Source: Gordius sp. MW1 (Eukaryota > Nematomorpha > Gordioida > Gordea > Gordiidae). From it: a DNA stretch of 64,000 bases. The position numbers and the translations under genes were made by a program. Below the pieces are notes generated by a model. That model did no database searches and had not been told where the DNA came from. It saw only the letters and a list, made by a program, of their open reading frames with translations. The stretch lies in the NCBI GenBank assembly GCA_964036665.1, contig OZ038527.1, forward strand, positions 2,604,001-2,668,000, in the 5' to 3' direction. Position 1 is the stretch's first letter. Each line of letters starts with the position of its first letter. Positions 22,180 through 35,033 of this stretch are shown here, in pieces.

Positions 22180-23345
22180 ATTTTGACTGTATACTGTAAC
22201 ATTGATAATATGACTTTTTGGCCGTCCGCTGGCTGCTGACCAAAGAAAAAAATGATCTTGTCTTGCACCGAATGTCTTGTCAAGTTGTTTACTTTTAATT
22301 TTTGTTAATTTAACTAGTTTTTGGGTTCAAATCCCGGAGTTTTTTTTGACTCTTATGATTGTTCTTGTTACTACCATTGATAATAAGACTTTTTGACCGT
22401 CCGTTGGGTGCTGACCAATGAAAAAATGACCATTGGCCAAAATGTGATTCCAAGTTTTTTTTTCGTTTTTTTTTGACTATTATGATTTTTCCTGTTACTA
22501 CTATTGATAACAAAACTTTTTGGTCGTCCGCTGGTTGCTGGTAATTGAAAAAAATGACCATTCAAAATGTGAATCGAAATTATTTTTTTCGTTTTTTTTG
22601 GCTAACATTGACAATTACCCTATGCCCTCCCCCGACAGAGCCTATGCCTCTACTGATATGGGTCCCTGTGCCCCTCCCCCCCCCCCCCCTACAAAAGCCT
22701 ATGCCTCTACTGACGGGGTTCGAATCCCATCGAGGGCAAATTCTTAATTGCTGGTTCGATACTCAAAGAGGCCCAAATTTTTTTGTTATTTTTTTTTTAA
22801 ATTAATATATTGTTCTTGTTACTACCATTGATAATATGGCTTTTTGGCCGTCCACTGGCTGCTGACCAATGGAAGAAAATGACCATTGGCCAAAATGTTA
22901 ATCAAAAATTTTTTTTCGTTATTTTTGGCTCTTATATATTAATAGACTGTCTCTTGGTACTTACCAATGTAAAAAATGACCACTGGCCAAAGTGTGAATC
23001 GCAAATTTTTTTTTTCATTTTTTTTGACTTATATGTATTTTTATCGACTTTTAACGTGTTCTGGCTGCTGACCAATGGAAAAAAATGACCATTGGCCAAA
23101 ATGTTAATCAAAAAAATTTTTTTTGTTATTTTTGCCTCTTATATATTAATAGACGGTCTCTTGGTACTGACCAATGAAAAAAATGACTTCTGGCCAAAGT
23201 GTGAATCGAAAATTTTTTTTTTCATTTTTTTTGACTCTTATGTATTTATATCGACTTTTTACGTGTCCTGGCTGCAGACCAATGGAAAAAAATGACCATT
23301 GGCCAAAATGTTAATCGAAAATTATTTTTTCGTTATTTTTGGCTC
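22180..23345 (+). repeat. Cluster of family B (SINE-like) units in direct orientation
   Basis: Units of about 120-150 bp are built on GGCCGTCCGCTGGCTGCTGA and CCAATGGAAAAAATGACCAT then TGGCCAAAATGTGAATCG. B-box-like GGTTCGAATCC occurs at 22717-22727 and a variant GGGTTCAAATCCCGG at 22323. Short internal open frames such as 22810-23088 are repeat-derived. Confidence 0.75.
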
Positions 23346-24286
23346 TTGTATATTAAGAAAAGTCTATGAACATCGAATTCGATACGAAAGGCCAAACGAT
23401 ACGTCGACAAACGAAAAATACCATAAAAAACCTCCTCACTCTTGGGTTTCATTTAAAGGGTTGCGAAGTTTTTAGGAACAAAATGCACCAAATTTGAGTG
23501 AATAACGCATTTTTTGTTAAAAAAATGTTAATTTTATCCCTCCTTAAATCATTATTGCCCCCCTCCCTTTAATTGCAATGGTGGCTACGCCTATGCCTTA
23601 TTATAATTAATATTGCAAAATTTTTGGTTAGTTATTTAATAACAATTTAAGATATTTGCAATATTTGACTGCACTTCGTTTATGCTGTAATTAATTAAAA
23701 ATTAACAAAAAGTTCGGCTTTGTCCGTATGTCTATTTATTTATCTATTAATATTGAATATTGTATATTCACGGGGGGGGGGGGGGGGGGGTGGGGTAAAT
23801 GGAATTGAAAATTAATTAAAGGGTAAATTGATTTTGGTAAATATTTTAATCCTAGGTTAGGTTAAAACGAATTTGCAAATGATAGAGGTCTCTAATCTTT
23901 ATATTTTTATCAATCTTTAAAACAGACTTAAGGGTTTGGTTTTAATCTAAATTTATAATTAGTGTAGGGCAGGTAAATCTTTAGCCGTAAAAAATGACCA
24001 ACAAGGCCTTTTGGGTGAATAATAATGATTTCAAAATTTTGTCAAATCCCCCTGACAACTCTTTTTTTCCTTTTTATTATTCTGATGGCTTACTAAGATA
24101 TTGACATATTTATTTTATATATGCATGAGCATAGGCCAAATATAATGATTTTTACGAAAGTAATGTATATTCTTTACTAATTTTGGGAGTTTATATACCA
24201 TATATATAAGAGAGGCCTATTATATTTAAAGAGAAAAAGATTAAATTAATAATTACCTCTTCCTACGTGTTCCTAAAAGCTATTTT
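23346..24286. other. AT-rich gap with dispersed-repeat scraps and a G run
   Basis: About 23470-23525 matches 655-703 in inverse orientation. A CGTAGCC-type short repeat end lies at about 23578-23595 (GTGGCTACGCCTATGCC). An uninterrupted run of about 19 G stands at 23772-23790. No gene signal is visible. Confidence 0.45.
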
Positions 24287-24375
24287 ACCCCTGGCCACCC
24301 TGGGCACCAACGGGTAAAGTTTCGAGCGAATCGGGCGGGTAGTTTCAGAATTTAGCCCTCTTTTAAAACTAAAAG
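24287..24375 (+). repeat. Repeat family C copy
   Basis: 'gcaccaacgggtaaagtttc' and GAGCGAATCGGGCGGG match 22040-22075. Confidence 0.75.
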
Positions 24376-24690
24376 GAATTTTTTTAATTGTTTTTTTTTA
24401 ATTAAATTAATATTTTGTTCTTGTTAATACCATTTGACTGTCTGCTAACAATTAGAAAATATCACCACTAGCCAAAGTGATAAATTTGTATAAATAATTA
24501 ATTAATCATTAGGCATTTAATACCCCCTATAGGCATTATCGCCCCTTCCCACCTTTCTCGCCCATAAATTGCATAGCAAATATGATACAATCATACGGAG
24601 TATAGATAAGTCGTCCCCCCTTCCCTTCCCCTCCTCCCCTTCCCCTTCCCTTCTCTTCCTTCCCACGAGGGCCGAAGGCCCGAGTTTTAA
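24376..24690 (-). repeat. Family B fragment and reverse family A copy
   Basis: 24400-24480 carries scraps of family B. 24495-24690 is family A in reverse: GCATTTAATACCCCCTATAGG, CATAAATTGCATAGCAAATA, a pyrimidine-rich run, and the CCACGAGGGCCGAAGGCCCG hairpin. Confidence 0.8.
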
Positions 24691-25550
24691 ATAGTATTGG
24701 CACCGTGTTGTCATAAATCGTGTATAACTAAAATATTGGTTCAGTTAATTCTGGCATACATTTGTAATATTATCATAACTGAATGCTTTGGCCATTATCC
24801 CCTATTTATAAAAAAAATATATTTTAATAAATATACGAATTTTTAAGCAACAAATAAATTTCTACATTTATTTAATGTACAAAATAAATAAATGTCGACA
24901 ATTATATTGCCGCAGCAATAAGGAAATCATCATATTATTTAGATAAATAAGCCTGCAAACAAAGTCAGGTTTTTTGTTTTCATGTTTGATATTGATTGCC
25001 TATTTGCGATACAATGTGCAATACCTAGGCGTTCGTAGAATTTTATAGGGGGGGGGGAAGTTTAAATTTTTCTTCAAATATTTAGTAAATTTTATAGGTA
25101 ATAAATTTTTTACGTGTTTTATATCGTCGTGAGTTGCCAGCCTAATTTAGATAGATTTACATTCTATTCACGCTGGCCTAACAGAAATGTAATGGAAGAG
25201 AATTTAAAAATAAGCTAGTTTGGTAAAAATCTGTCATCATCCTTTTTCCTAATATTAACACAACACATTCATAGGCCAACACGAAAGCTCACTTTATGAT
25301 CGTCCTTCATTTGTTGTAGGAATAATCAAGTCCCAAAATATTTAACACTTTTAAAACAACGATAATTTCTTCTATAAAATGAGTTTTGAGCTTTTGCACC
25401 TCGACAGCATATGATTTTTGCAAAAGGTATAGGTTGACATTTATAATAGGTTCTAAGATTGTTATTAAAAACACCTGCTTAAGTAAATGTAGAGCCCGGG
25501 AAATTGCTTTTCATTGGGCTCTTAGCTCGGCTCGAGCCTGGCACTAGTGC
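24691..25550. other. AT-rich gap, nothing recognised
   Basis: No coding or repeat signal can be placed. A G9 run stands at about 25049. Confidence 0.4.
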
Positions 25551-25748
25551 TCTAAAAATGACTGGGGTTTATTTGGTCGACCTTTGGTTTGAGTCGACTA
25601 AAGATAAATACACCATAGGTTTTTTTTGGTCTATATTTCGGGGTCAACCTCTAGGCTTAGTCGAAATTTGATAAACAGACCAGAGTCGACCGTTAGTCTT
25701 TGTTGAACCGAAGGTAGACCTAACAAAGCCCAGCCGTTTTTACAACTA
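25551..25748. mobile_element. Short inverted-repeat element (MITE-like), about 198 bp
   Basis: The left arm contains GACTGGGGTTTATTTGGTCG followed by ACCTTTGG. The reverse complement of the right arm reads GGCTGGGCTTTGTTAGGTCT followed by ACCTTCGG. The arms are about 45 bp and imperfect, with no coding region. No clear target duplication was found. Confidence 0.6.
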
Positions 25749-27727
25749 TGCGCGTCATAAAAAATAATGTGTTTTGAGCAGTGCTGATTGTGTAACATAT
25801 TCTGAATTTATAATTAAATATCTAAAATATTATAAATTTAATTTCTATTATTAAGTGATGAAGAACCAAAGTTTCTACAAATGATTTGTATCTTGCAACG
25901 ATTAAACCATCTATCATTTGTTTAATTTTTTATCAAAATTCTTTATTTTGCGCTTTGACATAAATAATCTTTTGAATTATATAGTTGTATTTATAATGTA
26001 CAATAATAATTTTTTATATATAACTTATGGTGCTAATATTAATCTTAGTGAAAAGGATAAAAAGCTATACTCGATTTGGGTAGTTATTAATGATTTTTAA
26101 AGGGTTTGTTGGCTATCGGGTCGGGCAAGCCTATCAAGCCCAAGCTTATCAGTAGACTTGGTCCAAGCCGATGCTGAAATCATCTCAAACCTAATTGAGC
26201 CTTATATTAGATAAAAATTATCTTTTTAAATCTTTACTTTGTATGTACAATGGCTAATTTATTATATCAAAAGGTTTTTATATGTAATTTTATAACCACT
26301 GGAAGTTAAAATTTTCAGCTCAACCTCGTTAATTTTATTGGAAAATTATAAGAATTTATGCTTGTATAACCAACCTATTTTCACACTTTTTGTAAACAAA
26401 TTACATTTATTTAGAAAAGTAAGTAATAGTTAGTATTAGGCACCTATTATACTTATTTGCCTTAATAATGCATTTCATTAATTTTATTTAAAGAAATTTC
26501 TAAATCTGCGGGGCCCCTCCCTGCGTACGCCAATGGTCCAATGTATTGCTTTTATGTGAAAAAGGAGATTTTCACTCAAATGTGGTTATAGAAAATGCAT
26601 ATTGTTTTGTAACCCAAAGCCATCTTTTGATATAATTTTGATTTCTTCATTTATATTAAGCATCATGGGCGTCAAAGTGTTATGAGAAATATTGATGGGA
26701 GCCATTCAGGTGTTTACATATTACAATATTTAAATAAATTATGTTGCTAAAGATCACCGGTTTTACAAGGTTAATAAATCACCGTAAAATTTCATATAAT
26801 AAAATTCCTTTTGAAACCTTAATAATATAAGAATCTTTACAACTAACTACTTTGCCTTTACTTAATTAAATATGATATAAATTCAAAGAGTAGTAGTATA
26901 AGTTATATCAGGAAGACATATCAAAATATAATCCATTCTACCATACTAAAATTCCCTAAAAAAATTAAGTTTTCGCTGAGAAATATAAACTGTCAATTAA
27001 GCGTGGCGCAAGGTAACATGGTCAAGTGTATGTAGTTCTCAAAATTTAGTGAAAGCTGTTTTTTATATTCTAGTTAATTAAGTAAAAGCTGTTGGAAAGA
27101 TTTTCTGTGCTTAACAATAGATTATTGTTCGGGTTTTTATTCCTTTTATGTTCGTAATTTTATCAAAATAAAATTTTGCGTATTTCAAGTAAATGGACCG
27201 TTTCGTAGAATGCAAAAATTTATTATCTTAAATAATATAATTTTACACAAAGCAAGGTACATAAAAAATAACTAGTCTTGTATTATTATTTTCGTGACTA
27301 AAAGTTGAAGTTCATTGTTTTATTCCATAATCTGTTGGTACTCTAAGTTTATCTTCTATAAAAAAATACAATGTTATATATTGATTATTTATAATATATT
27401 TAGAGCGCGCGAATTTTAACTTAAACATTTTATTAAAATGATAGTTTTTATGGTGCTTTACGATCAGCAACCAAAACATATATATATTAATACCACATCT
27501 GATCTTTAGTAAAACAAGTGGAATTGTGCATTTTTAAGGAATTTGATTTGCAAATAAACACCTGACCATTGATTGTTGTAGTTAGAGTTTTATGAAAGTT
27601 TTAAAAGCAAAGGCCATTTAAAAATAATCAATACCTCTAAAGAGTTTAATTGGACATTTGGCTTATTTTTCCATCTTAAATGAGTAAGCTAATTTTTATG
27701 CTGATTTATGAAAACATGTATAGTAGC
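25749..27727. other. AT-rich gap, nothing recognised
   Basis: No exon-like coding similarity is seen on either strand. Small frames such as 25918-26100 are low-complexity and unconvincing. Confidence 0.4.
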
Positions 27728-27849
27728 CTAATATTTTCCATGCATTACATTTTGACAACTATCCCCATCATAGCCTGGTAAGCATATACATTTGCCATCA
27801 ATGTGGCAGTGATTATGTGCGTAGGCGTTAGTGCAATTTGTCGGGCATT
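27728..27849 (-). CDS. EGF-like exon, candidate terminal exon of an EGF-repeat gene
   Basis: After the acceptor CCAG at 27850-27853 the reading is CPTNCTNAYAHNHCHIDGKC then ICLPGYDGDSC, six cysteines spaced C-x3-C-x8-C-x5-C-x-C-x8-C. That is an EGF-like module of an extracellular protein. The exon enters in phase 1 like its neighbours. It then either reaches TAG at 27728-27730 a few codons on, or is spliced at a GT at 27747-27748. Unlike the other exons it is not symmetric if spliced there, so I favour a last exon. The gene continues upstream on the - strand. Confidence 0.7.
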
Positions 27850-28634
27850 CTGGATTTATAACATAATTGGTATAAATAAGTTAAATAATAAACATAATAT
27901 TAGATAAATTAAAAAATTTGGTTAAGCATTAAACTCATAAGAAGCATGTAAAATATTCTTTGAAACTAAGGTATTTTAAATCTTTGAAGCAGTAAGGCCA
28001 GTTACCTTGTGAAAGTAACGTTAATAATGTATTAAGGTGTTTTAATGTTTTTAGATATACTTTGCCATTAAGCCAGCCTCGCTGTGTATAAGTATTGTGT
28101 AATATAAAGTTACGTTCGTAATTAAAAAAAACTCCTTTAGTGTTTGATATATTTAGTTAAGTTATTGATGTCTTTTGTATTAGTCTAGTTTAGATAACAA
28201 AATCAATTATTTAAAGAGATATAGATATGTGTAATTAATACAACCTAAGAATGGAAGACGTTGATTCTAGCCTAAACGTCCCAACAACACAACGTAAAAA
28301 AGCTCATTTTTTGAAATAACCTATAAAAATCGTTCCCATAAAATTCTTTATTTATAAATTTTCTTATAAACAATTTAAACACTTTTAAACTTTAAGATCA
28401 TTTAAAAATGGTTGAAAACGCATGTTATTGACACTTTAAATTTAACCCTTTAATATAACATGTTAAACTAGACTTCATGTGTTTTCTTGTTCATCACTAA
28501 AACTTATTAACATAATCATCACCAATCAAATGTTTTGCGTTTCCCAATTTGTATTATCGTAATTTTCTATGGCAAAACAAACCAACTTTTCATTGTATTT
28601 ATTTATGTTTTATATAAATGACATTCACCAATAC

Positions 28635-28727
28635 CTTTACTGCAAGTTTTGTCATAAAACCCCCTTTTGCAATAACAGGTATCATCGCATTCGGCAGATA
28701 TGGAATTGTTTTCATGGCAGTTGCAAT
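28635..28727 (-). CDS. EGF-like exon (phase 1-1, 93 nt)
   Basis: The acceptor ATTAG precedes the exon and the donor G|GTATTG follows. The reading is CNCHENNSISAECDDTCYC then KRGFYDKTC, giving spacing C-x-C-x9-C-x3-C-x-C-x8-C. The length is a multiple of three and both junctions are phase 1, the classical exchangeable EGF exon. It is separated from the next exon by an intron of about 0.7 kb with no other signal. Confidence 0.82.
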
Positions 28728-29453
28728 CTAATAACGGTTAAAAATTATTACTCGTTGCATTTAAAATTACAGAAGATAAATTTGGTAAAAAAATGATTAC
28801 AAGACTAATGACTTAAGTCTCAGTTGATACATTCAAAACTTATACTAATAATATGGTTATTTATTTGCTAAATTTATATAAAAAATTGATAAAGTAGTTA
28901 TAATAAATAAGTAACTATGGTTTTAAGATGTAAAATTGTAGAATTCAAAATAAGGAGTAAAATGATCTATATATTTTACTTTATTTTACTAATAAACTCA
29001 CAATAAAATTCCTTTTCCTTAAAATTAAGTAGAATTTGAATTAATGAAAGAGGGGTAAACCTAGAACTTATGAAATTAACACACAGAGTGTTAAAAAACC
29101 ATTTTTTAATTAACATATGATTAAAAATGAATTTTTAACGTAAGATGATTTGATCATTCATGCTTTAATCATTAAAAATTTGGTATTAAAAAAATTATTA
29201 TAAAAAAAATGAGATACTAATAGAGAGTAGTTAAGGTGGAATTTATGGTGGGGGCAGTCAGATTTTACTCAAATGGGGGTGCAAAGAAGATGCTCATGAT
29301 TAAGTGAGGTGCATAATGATGATATATTTACATTTTAATCATAGTTTGGCTTAATATATAATAATATATATTAACCAGAAATTGCATAGCAATTAAAATC
29401 ATGCCCATAATAATAAAATAGTTAAATAACACACGCGATATATATATACATAC

Positions 29454-29549
29454 CTAAACTGCAGTTCCCTCCGAATTTGCCGATTGGGCATTTACATTTG
29501 CCTCTCCAGCCGCATTTGTTATTATTATTCAAATGCTGGCAACTACAAA
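29454..29549 (-). CDS. EGF-like exon (phase 1-1, 96 nt)
   Basis: The acceptor ATGTTAG precedes the exon and the donor G|GTATG follows. The reading is CSCQHLNNNNKCGWRGKC then KCPIGKFGGNC: C-x-C-x8-C-x5-C-x-C-x8-C. The spacing is nearly the same as in the exons at 32278 and 53535. The poly-Asn stretch comes from an (ATT/AAT) run. Confidence 0.82.
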
Positions 29550-30642
29550 CTAACATTAAAGTTGAACTTTAGATATGATTAATGCATTTTTCTATTTTGA
29601 TATAATTTAATAAGGGGCCCCAAACCTTTTTAGTCTTATCTAAAATTTATATCTAGAAACAACAAATTTTTCATAACAAAATTTGATGAAAAAGTCATTA
29701 ATATCTATTGAAGGAATTTTGTTAAATTTCTAAATTGTAAGTTTCTATAATGTATGAGTTAAAATAAAAAATATTATAAACATGTGAAAATTATTCGAAA
29801 TAATAATAGGCTTACGATAATCCCATACATCTCGACATGTTGGGTGCCAATTTTCAAATATGAATTAATTTTGAGTTTATATTAATCTTTGAATGATTTT
29901 ATTAGATAAGAGACTGGACGGGTAATATTAACAATGTTATATTATATTCGTCCTTGGTAAAATGTAATAATAAAAAACGTAATTAATCATTAAATTTAAT
30001 AATTTGATAAAGTCCGGAATTTCAGAATTTATATATAGATATTTTTCTATGATTTAGTTATAGCTAAAAGATTTTTAAATACAATTGGAATAAGGTTTGA
30101 TATTTTAAATATTGATTACTGCCTTTATTGAAGTACAGGTACTAATTTTAAGATTAACTTTTTTTAAACCTCTTTTAACTCTAATTATAGCCTCTAGTTA
30201 ATGATGCTATAATAATGTTGCTTTGTTTTAAATGGTTAGGAAGCGCGATAATGTTTAATATTAAATTTATTAATATCTTAATTAGAATCATCAATATATC
30301 TATCTTCCATACGCAAATATAAATTGCTATGCTCAATATAAGTTTTAAATTATTAACAGTGACTTGAATTTCTTACATAATTTATCTATAGATTTTTGAC
30401 TCACTTATAAATAATGGCATTTAATTATTTGCAATATTCTTCTAAAAATATCGCAAAAGTAAGATTTCGATATAACCTATATTTCAATAGTTTCTATTTA
30501 AAATTCAAATAACTCATTTGCACAAATTTCTATGGTGTTGCTTGTGACCTTTATATACCTTCACAGTTATCACGAATAAGCCAAATTTATTTCAAAATTT
30601 TCTGAAACAAATTGACGACTTTATTAATAGGGAATAATGTAC

Positions 30643-30726
30643 CCGATTCACAGAAACGACCATGATATCCATCTTTGCAAACACAATATCCATTATGAGT
30701 CGTCAGTGTTTGATTCCAAACGCACG
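30643..30726 (-). CDS. EGF-like exon, four-cysteine form (phase 1-1, 84 nt)
   Basis: The acceptor TTACAG and donor G|GTACAT bound CVWNQTLTTHNGYCVCKDGY then HGRFCES. Only four cysteines are present: the C-x-C-x8-C end of the module is kept and the second and third cysteines are absent. The exon is symmetric. This may be a shortened EGF module rather than decay, because frame and splice sites are intact. Confidence 0.78.
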
Positions 30727-30810
30727 CTGTAATTGCCCCAAAAATACATTTCATTTTTATTTTGTCAAATCGTTGGTTTATGCATAGTAAAGAAGTTTAA
30801 ATATTATTAC

Positions 30811-30891
30811 CTATACAGCCATTGCCAATTACGTGATCCTGGCAAATGCATATTCCGATTGGATTCACCTTTTTAGATGGACATCCACTCT
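30811..30891 (-). CDS. EGF-like exon, four-cysteine form (phase 1-1, 81 nt)
   Basis: The acceptor GTGTAG and donor G|GTAATAAT bound SGCPSKKVNPIGICICQDHV then IGNGCI. Like the exon at 30643 it has four cysteines and a C-x-C-x8-C end. The two four-cysteine exons are adjacent, which suggests one duplicated from the other. Confidence 0.72.
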
Positions 30892-31263
30892 CTACACATT
30901 GAAATTTATTGCATATGAGCATGGCAAATTATTATGATATAGAGAGCGTAGCAATAATATCATTTTTATAGATAAACTTTAACGCCATTTTAATTAAATA
31001 TGAACTCATTAATCTAACCCCTACATTCAATTGGTTTTAAATTAATACATGTGCTTCCTTGATATACAACATAATGATTGTTAGATATTTTATTTGTGGT
31101 ATTTAAAAGCAAGTTAATTTAGCTAGTTTTAACTTCAAATCTCTTATCTGATTAGCTGTTGATCCTATATGATATATAAATTTAGTTTGGGTAAAGGTCG
31201 TATACAAATAAATTATTTTTTGTTGCAAAGTCCATATTTTTAAATCTAAAATAAATCATCCCT

Positions 31264-32185
31264 GACGCATATGTACAACTTATAAAAAATATTTATCACA
31301 CTTCAACGTGCGTTAGGACGACAGTTGGAGACTCTAAACCTTTTTAGGTTAAAATTGGATTACATCAAGGATCCGCTCTACATCATTTTTTATTCAATAT
31401 AATTGTGGATGATAACTAGAGACATTCATAAGACATCTGGTGTATGCTATATGCCGATGATATATTAATATGCAAAGGGACAAAGTATTCCAAGAAGGCA
31501 AAAAATGGTCAAAACGCTTAGCTTAATATGGTTTAAAAGTCAACAAGATAAAAACGGTGTACATGGAGATAAAAATTACAGGCACCACATCATTAGATGA
31601 TTATATGAAGTACCCAAAAGTAAATAGATTTGCACACCTCGACTCGATACAACATTAAGAGGAAGGTTACGCAATAGACGTCTATGACCGGTTTTAAAAA
31701 GGATGGCTTAAAGGGCGAAGTCTATCACCTGATGTGCGACAAGAAAATGCTACTATGGTTAAAGAACAAAGCTTACAAAGCCTTCGTAAGATTGGGGTTA
31801 CTTTACAGAGACGCTATATGTCACGGATGAAAAGTTGTTGCAGGCCACGGAGATGAGAGTGATATGGTGGAGCTTGGGGTATATAAGCTCGACCATTTGT
31901 TTCTCAGGACTAAAATGGATATTCAACCTATAACGGACTTAACGAAAAAAGATGGGCACATACTAAGAATAAAGACGAATGGTGTATTCGAATAGTACTG
32001 TACATGGGGGTACCTGGGAACGGAGGAAGAGGCGCTCGTGTCTCATTTCAAGGTCAGTGGACAAAGTTATGAATAATAAGAATTTTAACCAAGACATGTT
32101 CCTTACCCGATTAAGATAAAAGAAAACCATCAAAACAAACCCCACGACAGTGGGACAATATACTTGATAAAGAAGAAGAAGATTT
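31264..32185 (+). pseudogene. Decayed LINE reverse transcriptase (RTE/craniofacial-type), in an EGF-gene intron
   Basis: Across several frames the order is YVQLIKNIYH, IGLHQGSALHHFLFNIIVD, the catalytic MLYADDILIC, and GLKVNKIKT-like text. Then come a DKKMLLWLKNKAYKAFVRLG-type segment and KLLQATEMRV. These are LINE reverse transcriptase motifs followed by the conserved post-RT region. It ends near a GATAAAGAAGAAGAAG tail, as 3' LINE ends often do. Multiple stops and frameshifts are present. It lies antisense within the intron between the EGF exons at 30811 and 32278. Confidence 0.75.
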
Positions 32186-32277
32186 TCTTAATTTTAAATT
32201 AATTTTTTGCTAGCCAATTTAAATAACATAATTGATAAATTGGAAATGAATATATTTTGTGTCATCATTATTATAAC

Positions 32278-32373
32278 CGTATTGGCAATAGAATCCGAAA
32301 TAGTTATCATGGCATATGCACCAACCATAAAGATCACATTCCCCAAATGAGCCATTAATGTTACACGAACAAT
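32278..32373 (-). CDS. EGF-like exon (phase 1-1, 96 nt)
   Basis: The acceptor TTAACAG and donor G|GTTATAAT bound CSCNINGSFGECDLYGWC then ICHDNYFGFYC: C-x-C-x8-C-x5-C-x-C-x8-C. It is closely similar to the exon at 53535 (both have the C-x-C start, a GWC-x-C centre and DNY(F/Y)G(F/Y)), which indicates recent module duplication within one gene. Confidence 0.85.
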
Positions 32374-32935
32374 CTGTTAATAAGCATATGAAACATGCGT
32401 AAACAAAAGAATATATCTTTGTATAATAGTTTTTTATTGAACGTATTCAACATTTTTTTGCCCGTCTATTTTATTGAAATTATTATTATTAATGTAAATA
32501 TTAGGTGATTTATATAGTATTAAGATAATGAGACATTATTTAGTGGAATTGGATTTGTAGTTTTAGGCTTACAATCAGCATGTGAGCTTGTTTTTCAAAC
32601 GTTTTTATATTACTAACTAATGAAAGCCCTTTAGTACTTTTACATTTTAATCCAAAAAAATTTATTAGGAATTAGTATCCTATAGTAAAATCAATAAGAT
32701 TAATCCTTTCTAATTTGTTTAAAAAGAATTGATGGTTTCAATCTGTTCTGCAAAACGTACCAATGAATATATTCTCTCTTAGAGTTTAAATATCCAATTT
32801 GGAATGTAATAAAAACGATTTGATTTTTTTATATTGAATTAGGTTCGAATCGAATTATTATCACTTCTTTTAATTTTTATTGATATACTAAAGGTATTTT
32901 ATGATCACATTAAAAAATAGTTTACTTAGGGAGCA

Positions 32936-33000
32936 ATTAGTTCCATAATTTCCACTAGGACACCCATTGGAATGGTCATAAAATTGTTCGTACGTTAGGG
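32936..33000 (-). pseudogene. Degenerate EGF-like exon
   Basis: The C-terminal half CPSGNYGTNCSL with a donor A|GTAAAC resembles the end of the exon at 29454 (CPIGKFGGNCSL). The first half has lost its cysteines (EQFYDHSNG) and no acceptor AG is visible where expected. Confidence 0.5.
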
Positions 33001-33227
33001 CAAAGATGACTTTATATAAAAATAAATTTTATAAAAAACTTGGAATTTTGACATAATATCTAAAAATTTAATAGATGATTTTTTAATGATTTCCAATGAT
33101 TTAAATCGATATAATTATATTTTATACAAGTCATATATATATTAAAGCTTACTCGCCAATATAAATAATGAATAAATATGCATACAATTTTGCATTATGA
33201 CTTTAATTTGTATAATTTTTAAATAGT

Positions 33228-33905
33228 ATTTATACTTAAGCTCGTTGTACTCAACTAATTTATTGTTATTATTAATATATGTACTTCAGCTCGCTGTACT
33301 CAAATAATTAATTGTTATTATTAATATTTGTACTTCTGCTCGTTGTACTCAACTAATTAATTGTTATCATTAAGATTTGTACTTCAGCTCGTTGTAATCA
33401 ACTAATTAATTGTTATTATTAATATTTATACTTCAGCTCGGTACTAAAATAATAAATTGTTATCATTAAGATTTGTACTTCAGCTCGTTGTACTCAACTA
33501 ATTAATTGTTATTATTAATATTTGTACTTCAGCTCGTTGTAATCAACTAATTAATTGTTATTATTAATATTTATACTGCAGCTCGTTTTACTCAAATAAT
33601 TAATTGTTATTATTAATATTTGTACTTCAGCTCGTTGTACTCAACTAATAAATTGTTATCATTAAGATTTGTACTTCAGCTCGTTGTACTCAACTAATTA
33701 ATTGTTATTATCAATATTTATACTTCAGCTCGTTTTAATCAAATAATTAATTGTTATTATATTTGTACTTCAGCTCGTTTTACTCAAATAATAAATTGTT
33801 GTCATTAAGATTTGTACTTCAGCTCGTTGTACTCAACTAATTAATTGTTATTATTAATATTTGTACTTCAGCTCGTTTTACTCAACTAATTAATTGTTAT
33901 TATTA
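33228..33905. repeat. Minisatellite, about 14 copies of a 49-bp unit
   Basis: The units read TGTACTTCAGCTCGTTGTAC then TCAACTAATTAATTGTTATT ATTAATAT, with small variants (TCATTAAGAT, TTTACTCAAATAAT). The variants alternate, which suggests some higher-order copying of paired units. Confidence 0.92.
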
Positions 33906-35033
33906 AAAGACGGAACTTGAGTTAAACTGATTGAAAAAGCATTTAGTTTAAAGTTTTAATTAAAATGTTGATTTGAAATAGAAAGCAGTTTAATTTATTA
34001 AGGCTAATTAATTTAAAACTTTAACAAGTTATTATTAACCAAGTTAGCTATTAAATGAAAATATATAAGTGCGTTAGATGAAGTAATATGTAAGAATCTT
34101 GAAGAGTAAAATTAAGTTATAATTAATAAGACGTTAATGGAAAGGTGTATTTGAGTAACTATAATAATTATTAAGTTATAAAATGTTTATTAAATAATAT
34201 GTAAATCTTTTTAATCCTTTTAAAAGCAGATTGTAAATAACTTACAACTTCCCACCTATTTTTAGAGTCGTTCCTCAAGTTTTTTTAGAGTAAACCAATA
34301 TTAAATAATAGTAACTATAACGATGGACCTAGTGATTTAATAATTAAGGGAAAATGTTTAAAATGAATAAAATGTAATGGAATCCTATAATTATTATGTA
34401 CATGATCTAGGATTTTTGATGTTACTAATATATTTAAAAGCAAAAAAAAATTGTTTTAATTAATTGGGGAAAAAATTTAGCATGTAAATTTCTAGCAATT
34501 TTCATTCTTATTAAAAAAAGAGTGGGAAGGAAAGAGCAAAGGAATAAGCTTCCGTAATTTAAAATATTTTGCCAATGGTTTTGACATTTCCAGGTTCTCG
34601 GCAAAAGCGAGGATTAGACGGGCGAAAACAGTGAAACAAGTGAAGTATTAAGCCAAATAGAGTCCGTTTTGCCGAAGATCTATGCTCGGTCATCGAGTGT
34701 TTTGCTATCTTTGCATATAATAAGTTCCATAGAGAAACCTGCCTATTTTGTTTAAATTCTTTCGCGTATTTAGCAAATAGTTTGTCCTTGTAGGCGAAAA
34801 CATTTTAAATTTCTAGGGAATGCCTCATGAAACGCTTGACGGAATAGATTGGATGTAAATAAATAACTATACTTTTTATCTAAACTAATCGTTATTTAAT
34901 CTGGTTTGGCTAACCAGAAAATAATGTATAAATGATTGGCACACTGAGTTTTTTTGTGAATGCCTTCAACTTATTTTTTATTAATTCTGAATGTATATTT
35001 CACCGTATATTATCATACTGAACTAGGGATGGC
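33906..35033. other. AT-rich gap, nothing recognised
   Basis: No gene or repeat signal that I can support is present. Confidence 0.4.

Noticed and set aside
22310..23295. Many 60-90 codon frames in the family B cluster
   Set aside because: The same peptides recur with every unit and at 43.8, 44.1, 54.7 and 57.3 kb, so they are repeat shadows.
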